DNA of 64,000 bases from Sphagnum compactum (Eukaryota > Bryophyta > Sphagnopsida > Sphagnales), in NCBI GenBank assembly GCA_965153455.1, contig OZ234496.1, positions 20,142,304-20,206,303 on the forward strand, in the 5' to 3' direction. Position 1 is the stretch's first letter; each line of letters opens with the position of its first letter. The notes under the pieces were generated by a model that ran no database searches, had not been told where the DNA came from, and saw only the letters and a program-made list of their open reading frames with translations. The position numbers and the translations under genes are program-made. Shown here one piece after another: positions 37,841-50,800 of the stretch.

Positions 37841-39190
37841 GACATTGAACATGAGGCACAACAACTTTTCTTTGTGTTTTGTCGACTAGTTGTGCTTGTC
37901 GTCATCTCATAGCTCTATTATCAAACATTGGCCAATTGTAAGAGCTGCAAGAGTTCTGAATCAAATTGTTATTCACCATACTAACAAACTTTGTCTTTTC
38001 CTTTTAGAGAACATATGTTCCCAAAGTTCCTAACATGTTTTAAGTACATATTTTCAATGTACTTGCAACTTTTCAATGGAAAGCAACTGCCCCTACAACA
38101 AGAAACAAGGTCTTATGTCAATGGCTTTCCATGAGGGTGTTGTGATTGTCACATTTGTCTTTTCTTTTTGGAGAACATGTGTTCCCATAGTTCTTAACAC
38201 GATTTGAATACATATTTTCAATGCACGCACGTGCAACTCTTCAATGGAAAGTGATTGTCCCTACAACAAGAAAGAAGGTCCTATGTCAATGGCTCTCCAT
38301 TAAGGTGTTGTGATTGCAACATCTATCTTTTCTTTTTTTGAGAACATGTGTTCCTAGAGTTCCTAACATGATTTAAATACATATTTGTAACGCACACACG
38401 TGCAGCTCTTCAATGGAAAGCAACTGTCCCTGCAACAAGAAACAAGGTCTTATACCAGTGGCTTTCCATTAGGTTGTTGTGATTGCGATATCTGTATTTT
38501 CTTGTGAGAGAACATGTGTTCCCAGGGCTCCTAACATAACTTAAATACATATTTTTAATGCACTTGCAGCTCTTCAACGGAAAGCAATTGTTTCTACAAC
38601 AAAAAAAAAGGTCTTATGCCAGTGGCTTTCTATTAGGGTGTTGTGATTGTGATATCTGTCTTTTCTTTTGAGAGAACATGTGTTCTCATGGCTCCTAACA
38701 TAACTTAAATACATATTTTCAATGCACTTGCAGCTCTTCAATGGAAAGCAACTGTCTTTACAACAAAGAAAAGGTCTTATGCCAGTGGGCTTTCTACTAG
38801 GGTGTTGTGATTGTGATATCTGTCTTTTCTTTTGAGAGAACATGTGCTCCCAGGGCTCCTAACATGATTTAAATACATATTTTCAGTGCACTTGCAACGC
38901 TTCAATGACAAGCAGCTGTCCCTCCAGCAAGAAACAAGGTCTTATGTCAGTGGCTTTCCATTAGGGTGTTGTGATTGCAATATCTATCTTTTCTTTTGAG
39001 AAAAAATATGTTCCCAGAGTTGCTAACAAGATTTAAATACATATTTTCAATGCACTTGCAGCTCTTCAATGGAAAGCGCCTGTCCCTGCAACAAAAAACA
39101 AGGTCCTATATCGACAACTTTCCATCAGGTGCTCTGATTGCAGTGATCACAACACCCACAATTGAAAGAGACCTTAATAACTGCAAAGTT
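37840..39190 (+). repeat. About 165-bp tandem satellite, 7 copies
   Basis: The motif GAGAACATGTGTTCC recurs at about 38007, 38171, 38340, 38508, 38672, 38836 and 38998 (spacing 162-169 bp). Each unit also carries AAATACATATTTTCAATGCA, CAGCTCTTCAATGGAAAGC, ACAACAAGAAACAAGGTCTTA and GGTGTTGTGATTGC. A single-copy leader (about 37840-38000) precedes the array. Open frames inside are incidental. A diverged inverted copy lies at 51.85-52.23 kb. Confidence 0.9.
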
Positions 39191-39199
39191 TGATGGAGC

Positions 39200-40700
39200 C
39201 GTGTTTAAACACTTAACTATTGCCAAACATTGAAAAGCATGTCACCCGAGCACAAACAACTTCCACCTGTTTTCTGTGAACCTCTCCATGAAACATCAGA
39301 TGGAGCTTTTCCCTAGGTTGTTGTGTAAAGAAGCTGGCAGGTGCGTCCTTTTATGCATTACATTGGCAGAAACTCCAGCATTATTATTTAGAAGCTATGA
39401 ACCACCATGATGGCAGAAGAGTCTCTGCAAAATAAAAACATTCCTTTCTTGGAACATATTTCATTCCAAAGAACAAATCCAATATATGTACTTACTTAAC
39501 TACCCACAGTTTATGCCCCTCCCCATTACTACTAATAATAGTATGCACTTACTACTAGTTCTAGACACTACTACCACGAGTAAGATTTGGTCGACCATGT
39601 CTTTGCTTTTGTGCATGTGCTGTGGTGGGAACATATGTGTTTTGATATAGGGTTAAATCGTAAATTGTTGCACAGCTGCTCGGCCTTCATTGACATATGA
39701 TAAAATGTTCAAGTTGGCGGAATGTTGAAATATCAAAAGTCATATTAAAAATACCTGCAAAAGGAAGAGGACTCAGGGTGAAAAGTAGCAATTCCTCCAT
39801 TGAAGGGGTGATCTCATCTACTCTACCCTTGATCTCACCTTGAGATCACCCCCCTTAATGCGGAAATTTGCTAATACATAAGGCCTAAAAAACTCTGTTT
39901 CCTTGCTCGGTTTGGAGGTAAAATGAGTTTTAGCCTCAATTTAGATTTTGCACATTTTCATTATCAATATTGTGCAATAAATGTCCTTTCATGAAAAAAA
40001 AAGCCTACTCTTCACCTTCCTTGATGAGAAAATGATTTCTCCCTTGTCTTGGGTTGGCTTCTTTTGCAAATAACCAACATTTAAGAATGAAAACAAAATT
40101 TCACAATGAAAGTAAAGCTCAAAGATAAAAGTTATTTTAAGGATAACTTTTATTATATCTTGATTCAATAAATAATAATCATCATTAGAGCACCCAACAC
40201 CATAAACTTTACCAATGGCTACAACATCCAAAATTGCATGCAAGTTATTTCCCCAACCCCACCCATAAACATGAAACAATTGGACACTAAAAGGATTAAC
40301 AAACCCAATATGTGATTCAAACTAGATTGGAAATTAGTTAGATTGAAAACCCCTCAATACCATGGGTTGAGTCAATGATGCGACTAAAGAGTTCACTCAT
40401 TTATGAGGGTATTTTTTAGGTGTATTTGGGGGAGGGGGAAGGGGTAAATCCAAAACACTTTGACCCTAAACCATGGAGGATGCTTAAAACCCCCCCCCCC
40501 CCTTTTAACTTTGTAGGGTATCAATGGACAATCCAATAACCTAAGAATTGATTATGATAAATAGATGCAGGTATATATCGGAATTGGGTCTTAGATTATT
40601 GGACATAACTGAGCAAATTCTTGAATTTTTGAGAACCACAGAGACATAGATAAATAAATAAATAAATAACATTTAAAAATTGAAAAAACCACCTTGAGAA
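39200..40700. other. Intergenic, no gene
   Basis: Contains a 12-base C-run at about 40491 and an (AAAT)n tract at about 40650-40668. Nothing else supported. Confidence 0.45.
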
Positions 40701-40714
40701 TCCCCGGATATTAG

Positions 40715-41062
40715 GTGCCATTTTTGATAGCACCCAACACTGGCTCAAATTCCGAACAACCTAACAACCACGGCACCGTAAAGAAAAATAATTTCCAAAC
40801 TGTTGAAATTGTTTGGGGGGGGTGGAGTGGGGGTGTAGAGTGGAGAGGTGAGTGTACAATAAAGTTTTCAATTTGTAGAAAAGCCGGAACAAAGCCATCA
40901 GCCAGCCTTTCACTCGAAGCGTTTTCAATTTGTAGAAAAGCTGGAACAAAGCCATCAGCCAGCCTTTCACTCAAAGCGTCACTATCTTCAACATCTAATT
41001 GTTCAACAAATGGGGAGACCTCGACAAAAGGCAGCCCTACTCCCGAACCAAAATCAGCCTAA
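40715..41062 (+). other. Short open frame with a 57-bp tandem duplication, interrupted by a SINE
   Basis: The 115-codon frame holds two consecutive 57-bp units (about 40866-40922 and 40923-40979) encoding FSICRKAGTKPSASLSLEA and a copy with K for E, followed by a Ser/Thr/Pro-rich end. The frame closes just after the SINE's left target-site duplication (41050-41063). No family recognised; may be non-coding. Confidence 0.3.
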
Positions 41063-41316
41063 AGAGCCTACGGGGGTGATGGCTCAATGGTGTAGCCTCG
41101 CTGTCTCAAAAAGGTTCCGGGTTCAAACCCATCGGTATATATGTATGTATGTATGTATGTACACAGGTGAAAGTCTTGTGGGCCCTTTGCCAGTGAGCTT
41201 GACTTGAGGGTGCCAATGGCTTGTCAGATTGGGTCCGGTTTTGTGCTGTTGTTGTGTTTCACCCCATAACAACAACAACAAAAGGAAAAAACAAAGGGGA
41301 AAAAAATCAGCCTAAA
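41050..41316 (+). mobile_element. tRNA-derived SINE, copy 1, with 14-bp target-site duplication
   Basis: Body 41064-41302. The head carries box A (GGTGATGGCTCAATGG) and box B (GGGTTCAAACCC) about 35 bp apart, as in a Pol III promoter. A tRNA-unrelated middle (GCCAGTGAGCTTGACTTG) and an (AAC)n/A-rich tail follow. Perfect direct repeats AAAATCAGCCTAAA flank it at 41050-41063 and 41303-41316. A short (ATGT)n run lies in the body at 41140-41160. Same family as 57372-57544. Confidence 0.9.
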
Positions 41317-41419
41317 AAAGTTTGTTGTCCTCTTGCGTAGGGAGACTGAAGCATAGCAGCCGGAGGTGGTGATTGCGTCGTCTGCGAGCTTTGATATAAC
41401 CACGCGTTCCACATGCTTG

Positions 41420-44400
41420 ACAATGGCGTCATCTTGTGGACCTTTCGTTTGTGTTCTCCTAAGTTTTGCTATCTAACTAACCCCCCTGAGATGGTCAAAA
41501 GTTAAATTCATACTTTTTTTTAAAAAATCGGCTCATGCTGATGTTAAAAATCCTTGCAAAATCTTGAACTCCCCAATGATAAGCTGATACCTTACCCTAA
41601 GGTCAGTTTCCTCATTAAATAATAGTCAAAATAGTGAAATGAAATTTTGTGAGAATATGAAGCTAAAACGTTGAAAATCATCATGATTATATCATAGGCT
41701 ACATTTTGAATAATTTCACTACTCATATCACAATATTATAGTAGACTATGGAAAAAAATAGAATTTCAAAAAAAATTTAAAAATATTTTTCGCAAAATTT
41801 TTTTTTGTTCCGTCAATGTGGAAACTGACCCTAGGCTACCCATAATCGAAATAGGGTGAGTTCCACTTTTTTTTTTCCCCCTTAAAATGTGGTGACTTTG
41901 GGCCTTTTTTTTGGGCAAAAAAATCCTTTGGATGGTTCACAGCCCCCTGTTTGTTTGTATTTTCCCAAGTAGCAAAATTTGTCACAAAAAAAGCCTTGGT
42001 TAAACTCCAAGGATTTTGATTAATAACTTTTGTAGAGGAGAAGGTTCCGTATAGAGGGCCGTTCAGATTCGAGATCCCCGACAGCGGTAGGCCAGTAATG
42101 TGCCTCAGCATTTTTTTGGTGGAAACTTTTGCCAAAATGTGAGTTGGGTTGGGGGGGGGGTTTGGGGGGTGCCTACGAAGACTTTTTTTTTGGAACTTGA
42201 AAAAAAATTGCCAAAAAAGTAGGCTTTTAAATTAAGCTCACCAGATTTCAAGCACTTGCTCTTGTAGGTCGCCAAATAGCAGCAAGACTTGTTTAAATAT
42301 TTTATCACTGTTTTTTAGGGTTTATGGTGCGAAAGTAGATATACCTATCGTTGTCTAAATGTTGAAAATCAGAAGTTATTTTGTCTTTTATCATTCATAG
42401 GAGTGGACCGTGATTTGTGGGTGCGATGGCTTTGGTTTAAGTGCGACAATTTTGAGATGAGTATGGTGTTGTTTTGTTTTGCTTGTGTGTGGATGTAAAT
42501 AGTGCCAAATGATGGAATGAAGTGGGTGAACAACAGAAATAAGAAGCGATTCTTTGTAGATTCTAACTACTTTTTCTTAATTCTTGCTTTGTTTTCTTAA
42601 AAAAAAGGAAATTGATTTTTATCTTGGTTTTGGTGGTTGTCTCATTGAAGGGAAGAATGCCCAAATTTGTCTGGCATCAGAGTTATGCAAGGCTGATTTT
42701 TGCCTGGTATATGGCAGGTATGAACCTGATATTGAGATAAGGTTGGTATTGCTTCCAGTCATACCAGACTAGTATGGTCTTTAATAGGAGTACTCATACC
42801 AATATTATATACCTAGGTTACACCTTGGATATCATATCAGTACAACACTGGTATGTACCTGCTTGCATCTAGGCAGTTAACTAGGTAGTGTCATATGGAA
42901 GTTGGAGGGGTTTTACAGGATAGGTTAGCAAGCTGGTCAGTCAGTTGTGTTGTGGTTCATCTTTTCTTTTTTTTTCTTTTAATTTAACATCAATACCCGG
43001 ACCAGAGAGATTCATTTGACGACTATTACCTCGTTGATTTGAGCAAAACACTCCAGTTGTTTAGGCAAGAAACTAAGTACAAAGCTATCCCTTTCTGAGT
43101 AGCCGAATGCATCAATTCAGGCAATAAGTTGCACAGTGTCAACTGTTTCCCTAACTGTTGTTCATCCACAACAGTGTTCAGAACTGGTTTCAAATAGAGG
43201 GTGCAGTGGTGGTGGGTCCTGGCCCCTTTGTCACAGAATACCCTTTAAAACAACATCTTTCAAAGTTTTCAAGCTTTTCCAGGCGTCTGTTTTTTGGTGC
43301 TTTTTGGTATAAGTTTTGGGTCCATCCCTTTGGGTAGATGTTATGTCAGAGCCAAAGGATTTGCACAGAATGTCACTGTGGACATACATACATACAGCTT
43401 TTTCAGCTCGGCACTTTGTCGAATGTGTGAAATTTGCATGTGGCTAAAATGTTTTATGGAAGGCTTTGGACAGATAATTGTGCCCGGTGTATTGCCTGTG
43501 AGGAATTGGGGCAAGACCGTAGGGTGAGCCAAAATTCTCAAAAATGGCAAAATGCCCTGTACCTGTGAGGCTCTTTAATATAATGGTTTTCATGATTTGC
43601 ACTATGGGCCTGTGGATTTCCCAATGGGCACAATGGGTAGACCCAAGAAAGAAACCTGTCCAATGAACCCTTGTCAGGTGTCTACAGAAGGCGGAATATC
43701 CATGCGGGAATCATTGTGTATTATGGAATCGGCTCCACACACGAATGTAACAAGCCCACTTCGACAAACAAATGTAACAAGCTCACTTCGACAAACTGTT
43801 TCTTTAAGTGATAACGAGTCTTTTCAAGGCTTGTTCTAAAGCATAATTGATTTTTGATTGACAATTCACATTTCAAGTACCTTTATTGGCCTTGCCTGCC
43901 GAGGCAAGGATATTGTGTTTCGATTCATTATAGAGTATATTGTAGCTTAAGGAATTTTGACCCCAAGGAATAAGTCTATTTTTATCTGAGGATTTTTTTC
44001 AATGATGATATTTGGCTTATGTTAAAATTTGAGATTAGTTACTACAGAGTTATAATATGTTGAACGAGAAGTCTATTTCATAATACCCTAATTATTCCCA
44101 TAAACGAAAGGATTAGTGCTTTTATTTGGTGCTTGTTGTTGCTTGGGTACATGCTAGAAGGGCACAAACTTGTGGGTAATAAAGGCAGGTGTTCACACCA
44201 AGCACTGAGGAACACGGGCAACCGCCATTTTCCCTTCTTGAGACCTTAAACCCTAATACCCTAAACCCGTGAACTCCAACTTTAGAACCCTGGGCTAGGG
44301 GGAAGTTAGCTCGGGTACAAGAACCCAATGAAAACAAAGTGTCCTACCCCATCCAGTATGCATCCATGGTGGGTGTGTTGGTGGGTGCTCGTTCACTCTG

Positions 44401-45590
44401 GCCGATAGTAAATGCTTGGTTCATATGAACCGCAATTCTTTTAACCTTTGTTTCAGATTTCAAGGAACTTTATGGAAAGTGCAATTGCAATATGACAAAC
44501 CAAATAAGCCAGAAAAAAGCTCTCCTGGGTTGTTCCGCTCTTTCACTCGGAAATGCTTACTAAAGTGCCCTTCACATGGAGGAAAGTTGCCTTCTTATTT
44601 CTTGTCCGTTTCTTAACATGTAGGGCTTCCCTTATTGTCTTGAGAGCATGAGTTGAAATCTTGAAGCCAAGCTTTTCCTTATACTTGGAAGCAATTGTTG
44701 CCTAAATTCTTCAACACTTTCAATGTAAAGAATTTTTTCTTTGTCTTGCACCATGAAAATCCAAAGTTCTCTCCATAGGAATTAGGAAAAAAAATGAAAA
44801 TCAAGCATTGTCTAAAGTAAATCTTAGGTCACACATTTTAAATCCTTGTTTCAAAAATTTGGAATGTGCAATAGAGACTGAAAATTTGAAAATTTTGAAA
44901 AATCAAGGTTGGAATGAAGGTTTGGACACATAGAAAATCTCATTAAGGCAAAGGATGAATTGGAGGTTGAGAAACATGAACCCAAAAAGAATATCTTTGC
45001 GAATGGAAGTTTGGCCCATGAACAAAGAATCTTAAACAAACAGGAAAGAAATAGGAGTGATTAGTGGGGACGCCCAAACTTACTTGGGAAATGGAATCGC
45101 ATTTAATTTATTGTACCTATTTCATATTTGTTGGAAAATTCTAATGGATTTTTAAGTTTTTCACGTAAAATGCAAAAAATCCAAATCAACTCTAGGTCTT
45201 TGTGACTACACATCTATGATATATATCGCATTGAAAAGCCACCTCATTTTCATTCCTATCCAATGTATTTTTTTCCAACAAATTTTGTCAAATTTTTCAC
45301 CAAATTTTTTGGTAAATTTTGGAATTTTTTTCCAATATAAATTCGACTATTTTCTCTATTTTTTTTTAAAAAACTGCTAAATTCTTTTGGCATCACATAA
45401 TTGAAAAAACATAATTTAATGAAGAAAACCTAATTGTATTATCTCATTCTGTGAAAAATTAAGACCAAAACTAATTTTTATACTTAAGTGAACTTCAAAA
45501 TTTTCCACTATTTGTCACTCTTTATATATTATCCCAACGTCAAAATTTCAGAACTGTAATACAACATGAGACCAAATTGCCATCAACATA
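41420..45590. other. Intergenic with possible decayed gene fragments at 43.3-44.6 kb
   Basis: Two open frames look more protein-like than background: 43597-43839 (MGRPKKETCPMNPCQVS and a duplicated TNVTSPLRQ/TNVTSSLRQ), and 44457-44616 after a TTTGTTTCAG acceptor (FQGTLWKVQLQYDKPNKPEK). I could not assign a family, and no continuous gene joins them. A short telomere-like CCCTAAACCC occurs at about 44258. Poly-G/T tracts occur around 42150-42200. The rest is AT-rich filler. Confidence 0.3.
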
Positions 45591-45603
45591 ATGGTAATTT
45601 CAC

Positions 45604-45715
45604 AGGGCCATTCCTACTGACCAACACTGATGCAACTACCATTGAAATCATTCAGTAGGAATGGTCCTATGCTAAACCATCACATGGCCATTCCTACTCA
45701 TTAGCATAGCACCTT
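45604..45715. repeat. Short nested inverted repeats (hairpin)
   Basis: GGCCATTCCTACTGA (45606-45620) pairs with TCAGTAGGAATGGTCC about 45 bp on, and GGCCATTCCTAC recurs at about 45687. CTATGCTAA and TTAGCATAG also pair. It looks like a remnant of a small foldback element; a small-RNA precursor is possible but unsupported. Confidence 0.5.
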
Positions 45716-46069
45716 GGTAGCTTTGACACTAATTATGTTATTTGCAAAACTGTTGAAAATCCTCTTTCAAAGAACAAAATTTGTGAAGCAAAAAATAATA
45801 ATCTTTTGAAATATTTAAGAATATTTTATTTTTCAACATGGAATCTTCAATATTAATTAAATTTTTGTCATATATGCATTGATGCTGCTCTTGTACTATG
45901 ATATATTGCTTCATTCAATCAAACATGTTTCTATGGTGCTTGGTAGTCGACAGCTAATATTACAACACAACATACCGACAGTGAGTCGGTGGTGGGAGCA
46001 AAATAGCTTCATCGTGGTCTTGCATTGTACAGTCGCCTATTTACCCCCTTACACAGAGTGTCATTTGAT

Positions 46070-46440
46070 TACGCATTGTAGCATGTATCGCCCCAACATT
46101 ATATGTGTATATACTTGTTATTGCCGGCCGTACAAAAGTATTGTCTGCTTCTTTTTCCTGGCTTGCTCGTCCGAGATGTGTCTGGTGATGTCGAGACACA
46201 CTTTGGGTTTTATTGTGCACGTTTTGAGCCTGTAATGAATATTAATATTCATTATCTCGCCAAAACATGCATAACATGGATCCAAAGTGTGTCTGGGCAT
46301 CATCCATCTCTTCGTAAGAAAAAGATGGACCAGGCAAAGGGCAGACAAAAACAAAAAGAAAAAGTAATATTTTTTAATACTGGTACTTTTGTACTGTCTA
46401 CAATAACAACTATGTGCACATACAATGTTGAGGGAATGTA
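46070..46440. repeat. Large foldback (inverted repeat) centred near 46243
   Basis: The centre is the palindrome AATGAATATTAATATTCATT (46234-46253). Arms of about 170 bp pair with mismatches and indels: AGACACACTTTGG (left) with CCAAAGTGTGTCT (right), TTGTTATTG and GTACAAAAGTA with TACTTTTGTAC and CAATAACAA, CAACATT with AATGTTG. Non-coding. Confidence 0.75.
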
Positions 46441-46605
46441 TTGTTTCATTCAATCAATCACATCATTAACACCTATGTGAAGATACAATATTGAGGGAAT
46501 GTATCGCTCCATTCAATCAATCACATCATTAACATCTATGGGCACATAGAATGTTGGGGGCATGTATTGTTTCATTCAATCAATCACATCATTACTGAGC
46601 AAGTG
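46425..46605 (+). repeat. About 64-bp tandem repeat, three copies
   Basis: Units contain TTGAGGGAATGTATTGTTTC followed by ATTCAATCAATCACATCATTA, at about 46429, 46491 and 46553. They abut the right arm of the foldback at 46070-46440. Confidence 0.75.
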
Positions 46606-47430
46606 ATAAGGTACAACCATCAAAGACATAACAATTAACTATCAACAAATGAAAGTGAGGTGGCTGCATTGTACTATCATCATATGGGGGAATAACCTGA
46701 ACAGGCAGTTCATTACATAATGGCTCTGCCCTCGAGAGCAAGTTCAAAAAAATCAGCAGAAATTATGGTTCCATGTAACACGATTAGGTTTGTGGACTGC
46801 AAAATGAATTTTATTACAAGAGAAGCCATAGATAGAGCTAGGTGTTCAGTTGTCCCTCGTACATAGGTCTCAAGATCAGGCCAAGGCTTTACCCCAAAAT
46901 CCTAGACTCTAGGTTGGTGTTAAGTCTCCTCCCACTGGGCAGATCCAATGGGCAGATCCAAGTAAACCCACTAGCCCACCTTATAGAAAGAGAGTTTCAG
47001 AGAAAAACTAAACCTAAATACCAAACACCTCAATCCTACTAAATGAAGCAGCCCAAAAATGTGTGTGATTAAGATGCCACAATCTTTCCGTGACATAGTT
47101 TTCACTATTTTGTGACAGTAATGATTTTTTATTTCATTCATTATTTTGGCACAATCTTTCTTTTTGGAAAAAATCACTACGAGAGAACAAAAGCAGCTCT
47201 AAACAATTTGAGTCTCAAACTTTCAACCCAAGAGACTTTTCCTACACATCAATAGCGTACCAAATTGTGTGTAATATGATGAGTTTGACAAGAAGTTTGG
47301 GAATCAGAGGTGGACTATGAGATCACATTGACATCAGTAGCATTCCCAAAAGTCGTCTCAGTCCCCACCATGCAGCGTTGAATGTCATGGACATTAAAGT
47401 TATCCTTTTAAAAAATAGTCTTTTAATAAC

Positions 47431-47817
47431 AAAGTTATCCTTAAAGTCACCCTGTGTTTGATCCCTAGTTTGACACTATAATCCCAGTTTCATCCCCAGT
47501 TTGGGTGTTTGTCATAAAGTGAGCCCAAACTGGATACTGTTGAATGAAACTGGGTATCAATTCACAAGATTTGCAAGATTTTATTCTGACAAGACTTGAT
47601 TTAGTGAAGAGTATGACAGTGCACAGGTGTCAAGCAAAACTAGACCTGGGGATGAAACTCGTGTGAGAACCAAATTAAGGTGAGAAAAAGCAGTTTGGTT
47701 CCCTCTTTTTTTTTTCCAACGTACTTTTTTCATCCTGACTTTTGATTTCATCCTCAATCTTAGCAAAACTAGGTCCCAGTACCCCCAGTTTTTAGGGTAC
47801 TTTATAGAGAACTCTAT
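47431..47817 (-). mobile_element. MITE of the AGAGTTATCC family, diverged copy (D)
   Basis: Ends AAAGTTATCCTTAAAGTCA (left) and TACTTTATAGAGAACTCTATT (right) match, diverged, the termini of the element at 53084-53464. Internal blocks GATGAAATCAAAAGTCAGG and AAAAAAGTACGTTGG match it in reverse orientation. Non-coding. Confidence 0.6.
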
Positions 47818-47899
47818 TATAGATTCAGAAGAGTCAATATAAGCATACAACAAAAGAAATGTCACACAGACGTCATTGACATTGTGGAAGACAATTTCT

Positions 47900-50800
47900 T
47901 TTCAAAGTCAGCATGAGCACACTCAACCAAGCATCACTCTAACATCATGCTGGTATTATTATATCATTTGGAAAAAAATTGCTTTTCAAAGTTGGCTGCA
48001 GCATGCACTAACTATTGGGACCACCCCAAAAAAACAAAACCCTAAAAATTTGTTTTAAAACCCTAAAGTAATCCTTAGAAAATTGCATCTTTGGGTAGAC
48101 TTCTAGGCTCCCATTGTGTTTTCGAAAATAATGGTATAAAGTATCAACTACTAAATTCCAGATGATGTGCGAGCCAATGCCCTGGTAGGGCATTATGCGC
48201 TCGCCCTAGGGCATTACAACCAACAAACCAAGGGTGGAGTTGAGGGTTGAATGTGTAATTGCCAGTGTTGGGTGGTTATTAGAAATTGCACCAAACCCCC
48301 ACTTGGGTACCATGCCAGGTATCAAAGTTTATAACCATGGTTATTGAAAATTCAAATCCCCATTCTGATATATATTCATGGCAAAAAATCAAAGACCTAA
48401 TTATCATATATAGCCACAATTATCGATCTTTTTTAAAAGTCAAAATGTATTGGGGCTCAAGTGATTTACCGAAGTGACGAGACCTTGAAAGCACCCACCA
48501 TATGCAATGGTAGTGTGATGATGGTTTGATTACTTTTAATGGCCGTGGGATTGTGCTATGCATTGATTGCCCAGGAACTCATCAATTCTTTCATGGAACT
48601 TGTGTGGCTTGTAAATTATTTTATCAATTTTTACAGTTCACAACATGAACAAGGGACAATTTATTTTTGTCTATGCATCGCAACCAACATGTGTTTTGTC
48701 TTTTATCATTCACTCGAATGAGATGCAATTTGTGAAAGTTGTGACGACAATGGTGTGGTCTATTAAGGAGCAAAGTTTTTAGGATAAAACTTAGTTGTTG
48801 TTTTTGTTTGACATGTGTGTGGTTGCAAAGATTTTGGAGTTGGAGATGGATTAATGGAAGAGAACATAAGAAGCAGATGTGTGAAGAAGATAAACACCAA
48901 TTTTTCAACTGAACAGTTTGTGTTGTGAGATTTGAAGGAGTTAAAGGAGTGAATTGGTGATATGTTACAAGTTGTGCTCATTACATCTCTTAGAAGAATG
49001 TTCGAATGTTATGATCTTTTTGTTTTTGCATCATCTTTTTGTTTTTTGCTATGTAGAGAATAAGATGCAGGGTAGATAAATTTAATTATGTTTAAAAGCA
49101 TCACTAGAGCTGATGATAGGCTCTAAGGGATCATGAAGGGATTGGTCTATTTGTGCCAATTAGAATTTATGTTGTGTTCTTCTTAATCTGTCGATGATGT
49201 TGTTTCTATGAAAAGTTGGAGATCGAATAGCTAGTCTTCTAAGAGCTCTGGGCATAGTGTCGAAATATTGGGGATTTCTAGGGTGTCAATGGCTAATCAT
49301 TTTCATAGATCCAATTGCTTGATATTTATCTGTCAACATCTTTTTTGTTTTAGTTAAATGAAAGCAATATGCAATTGGTCTTGGGGAGTTATTGTGGGTG
49401 AACACGAGTTGTCCTTAGAATTTGCCACATCCGAAAATCACGGTAGTTCAATTGAAAGAAGATCCGAATTGATTTGATTGATGTGATGTTATTAAGTTAA
49501 AGTCGTTGGTATTTTAAATTGAATTATAGTTCTACATATAGGTTTAAGGATTTGAGTTTCTGCATCATTCTCTTAGGAAGAGCGTTTATGTTAGCTTTAA
49601 GCTTTGTAACAAGTAAAATTGGTATTTTTTTTTTCGGTTACACTTAATGGCCATTTGACATTTTTGAAATAACTAGAATTGATTGTTGTTTGAATCTCAG
49701 TTTTTAAATATGTGGAACTAATGGTTCTTTGATTTTGATGTTTTCAAATACCTAGACCCAATGGTTATTTGATAAATTAAATACTTGCCCATTCTGTTTG
49801 TTGGATCATAGTTTTGAAATAAGAACACCATCCGATCCAATGGTGAGGATTAAAAAGTAACAGTCTTGTTGAAAATAATTAGGAACAAGAATAAAAATAA
49901 AATAGTAGAAACATTTATAATTTACTAATTAATCACTATAACTCAAAAATGGCCATCATAATTTTGTGAGAGCACTATGAAATGTGGGAATGCATGCAAA
50001 ATACAAATGATTTTTTCATGTATTTTTTATAAAAAAATCTTTCAAAATGATTACATAAATCCAAATAAGGCTTTCAAAAATATAATACTTGGGTAAGGTA
50101 ATTAAAAGTGTAGGAGAAAAATATAACAACCAAATAAGACGTATTTGTAGTCCAAGGTATATCCAGGTACGTGATTTATTGGACCAATTCTAATTCGAAC
50201 TTGGTATGGATAACAACATGATAAGATCTTACACATATGTAAGATGCATAAAATGTAAACTTAAGAAATTACAAGAAAAAATATTCTATGTAGGTTTTCC
50301 TAAATAAAAATAAAATATTAGAGTTCTTTTTAATCATCCTTAGTCCAACCCTTTTCTTTGTATCATGTTCATTTTGTAGTCCCTTCTTTGTTGTTATTCA
50401 TTAAGTTCAAAAAAATTTGATCATATAAAAAAGCTTAATATGAAATTGTTAAATTTTGCTATAATTTGCATTTAATGTAAGTTCTATGCTAATAGCCATC
50501 CTTTGGTAATCTATTTCAAGATTTTCATTGAGAATCACATTCAACATGGGTCAAAACATAGTCAAAGGAACCACAAAAGGTGTCGAATGTCAAATTGTCA
50601 TAAATACTATAGAAATATATGTTTTTTGTCATTTCGAACCATGGTAATCGTGACACATTATTCCTTTTTAACACACATGAATATCAAGAAACTCAAATTA
50701 AAATCCATTGATTCAATTTGATGTTTTGTTTTATTTAAATACTTTTGAAAGTGAAAATTTTTGTCAATAAAAAGGAATATTTTTACAAATGTGAAATTTT

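Noticed and set aside
41064-41130. A functional tRNA gene
   Set aside because: Box A and B are present, but there is no acceptor-stem pairing and the sequence continues into a SINE body with target-site duplications.
44240-44270. Telomere-like CCCTAA repeats
   Set aside because: Only one or two degenerate units; too short for an interstitial telomere array.
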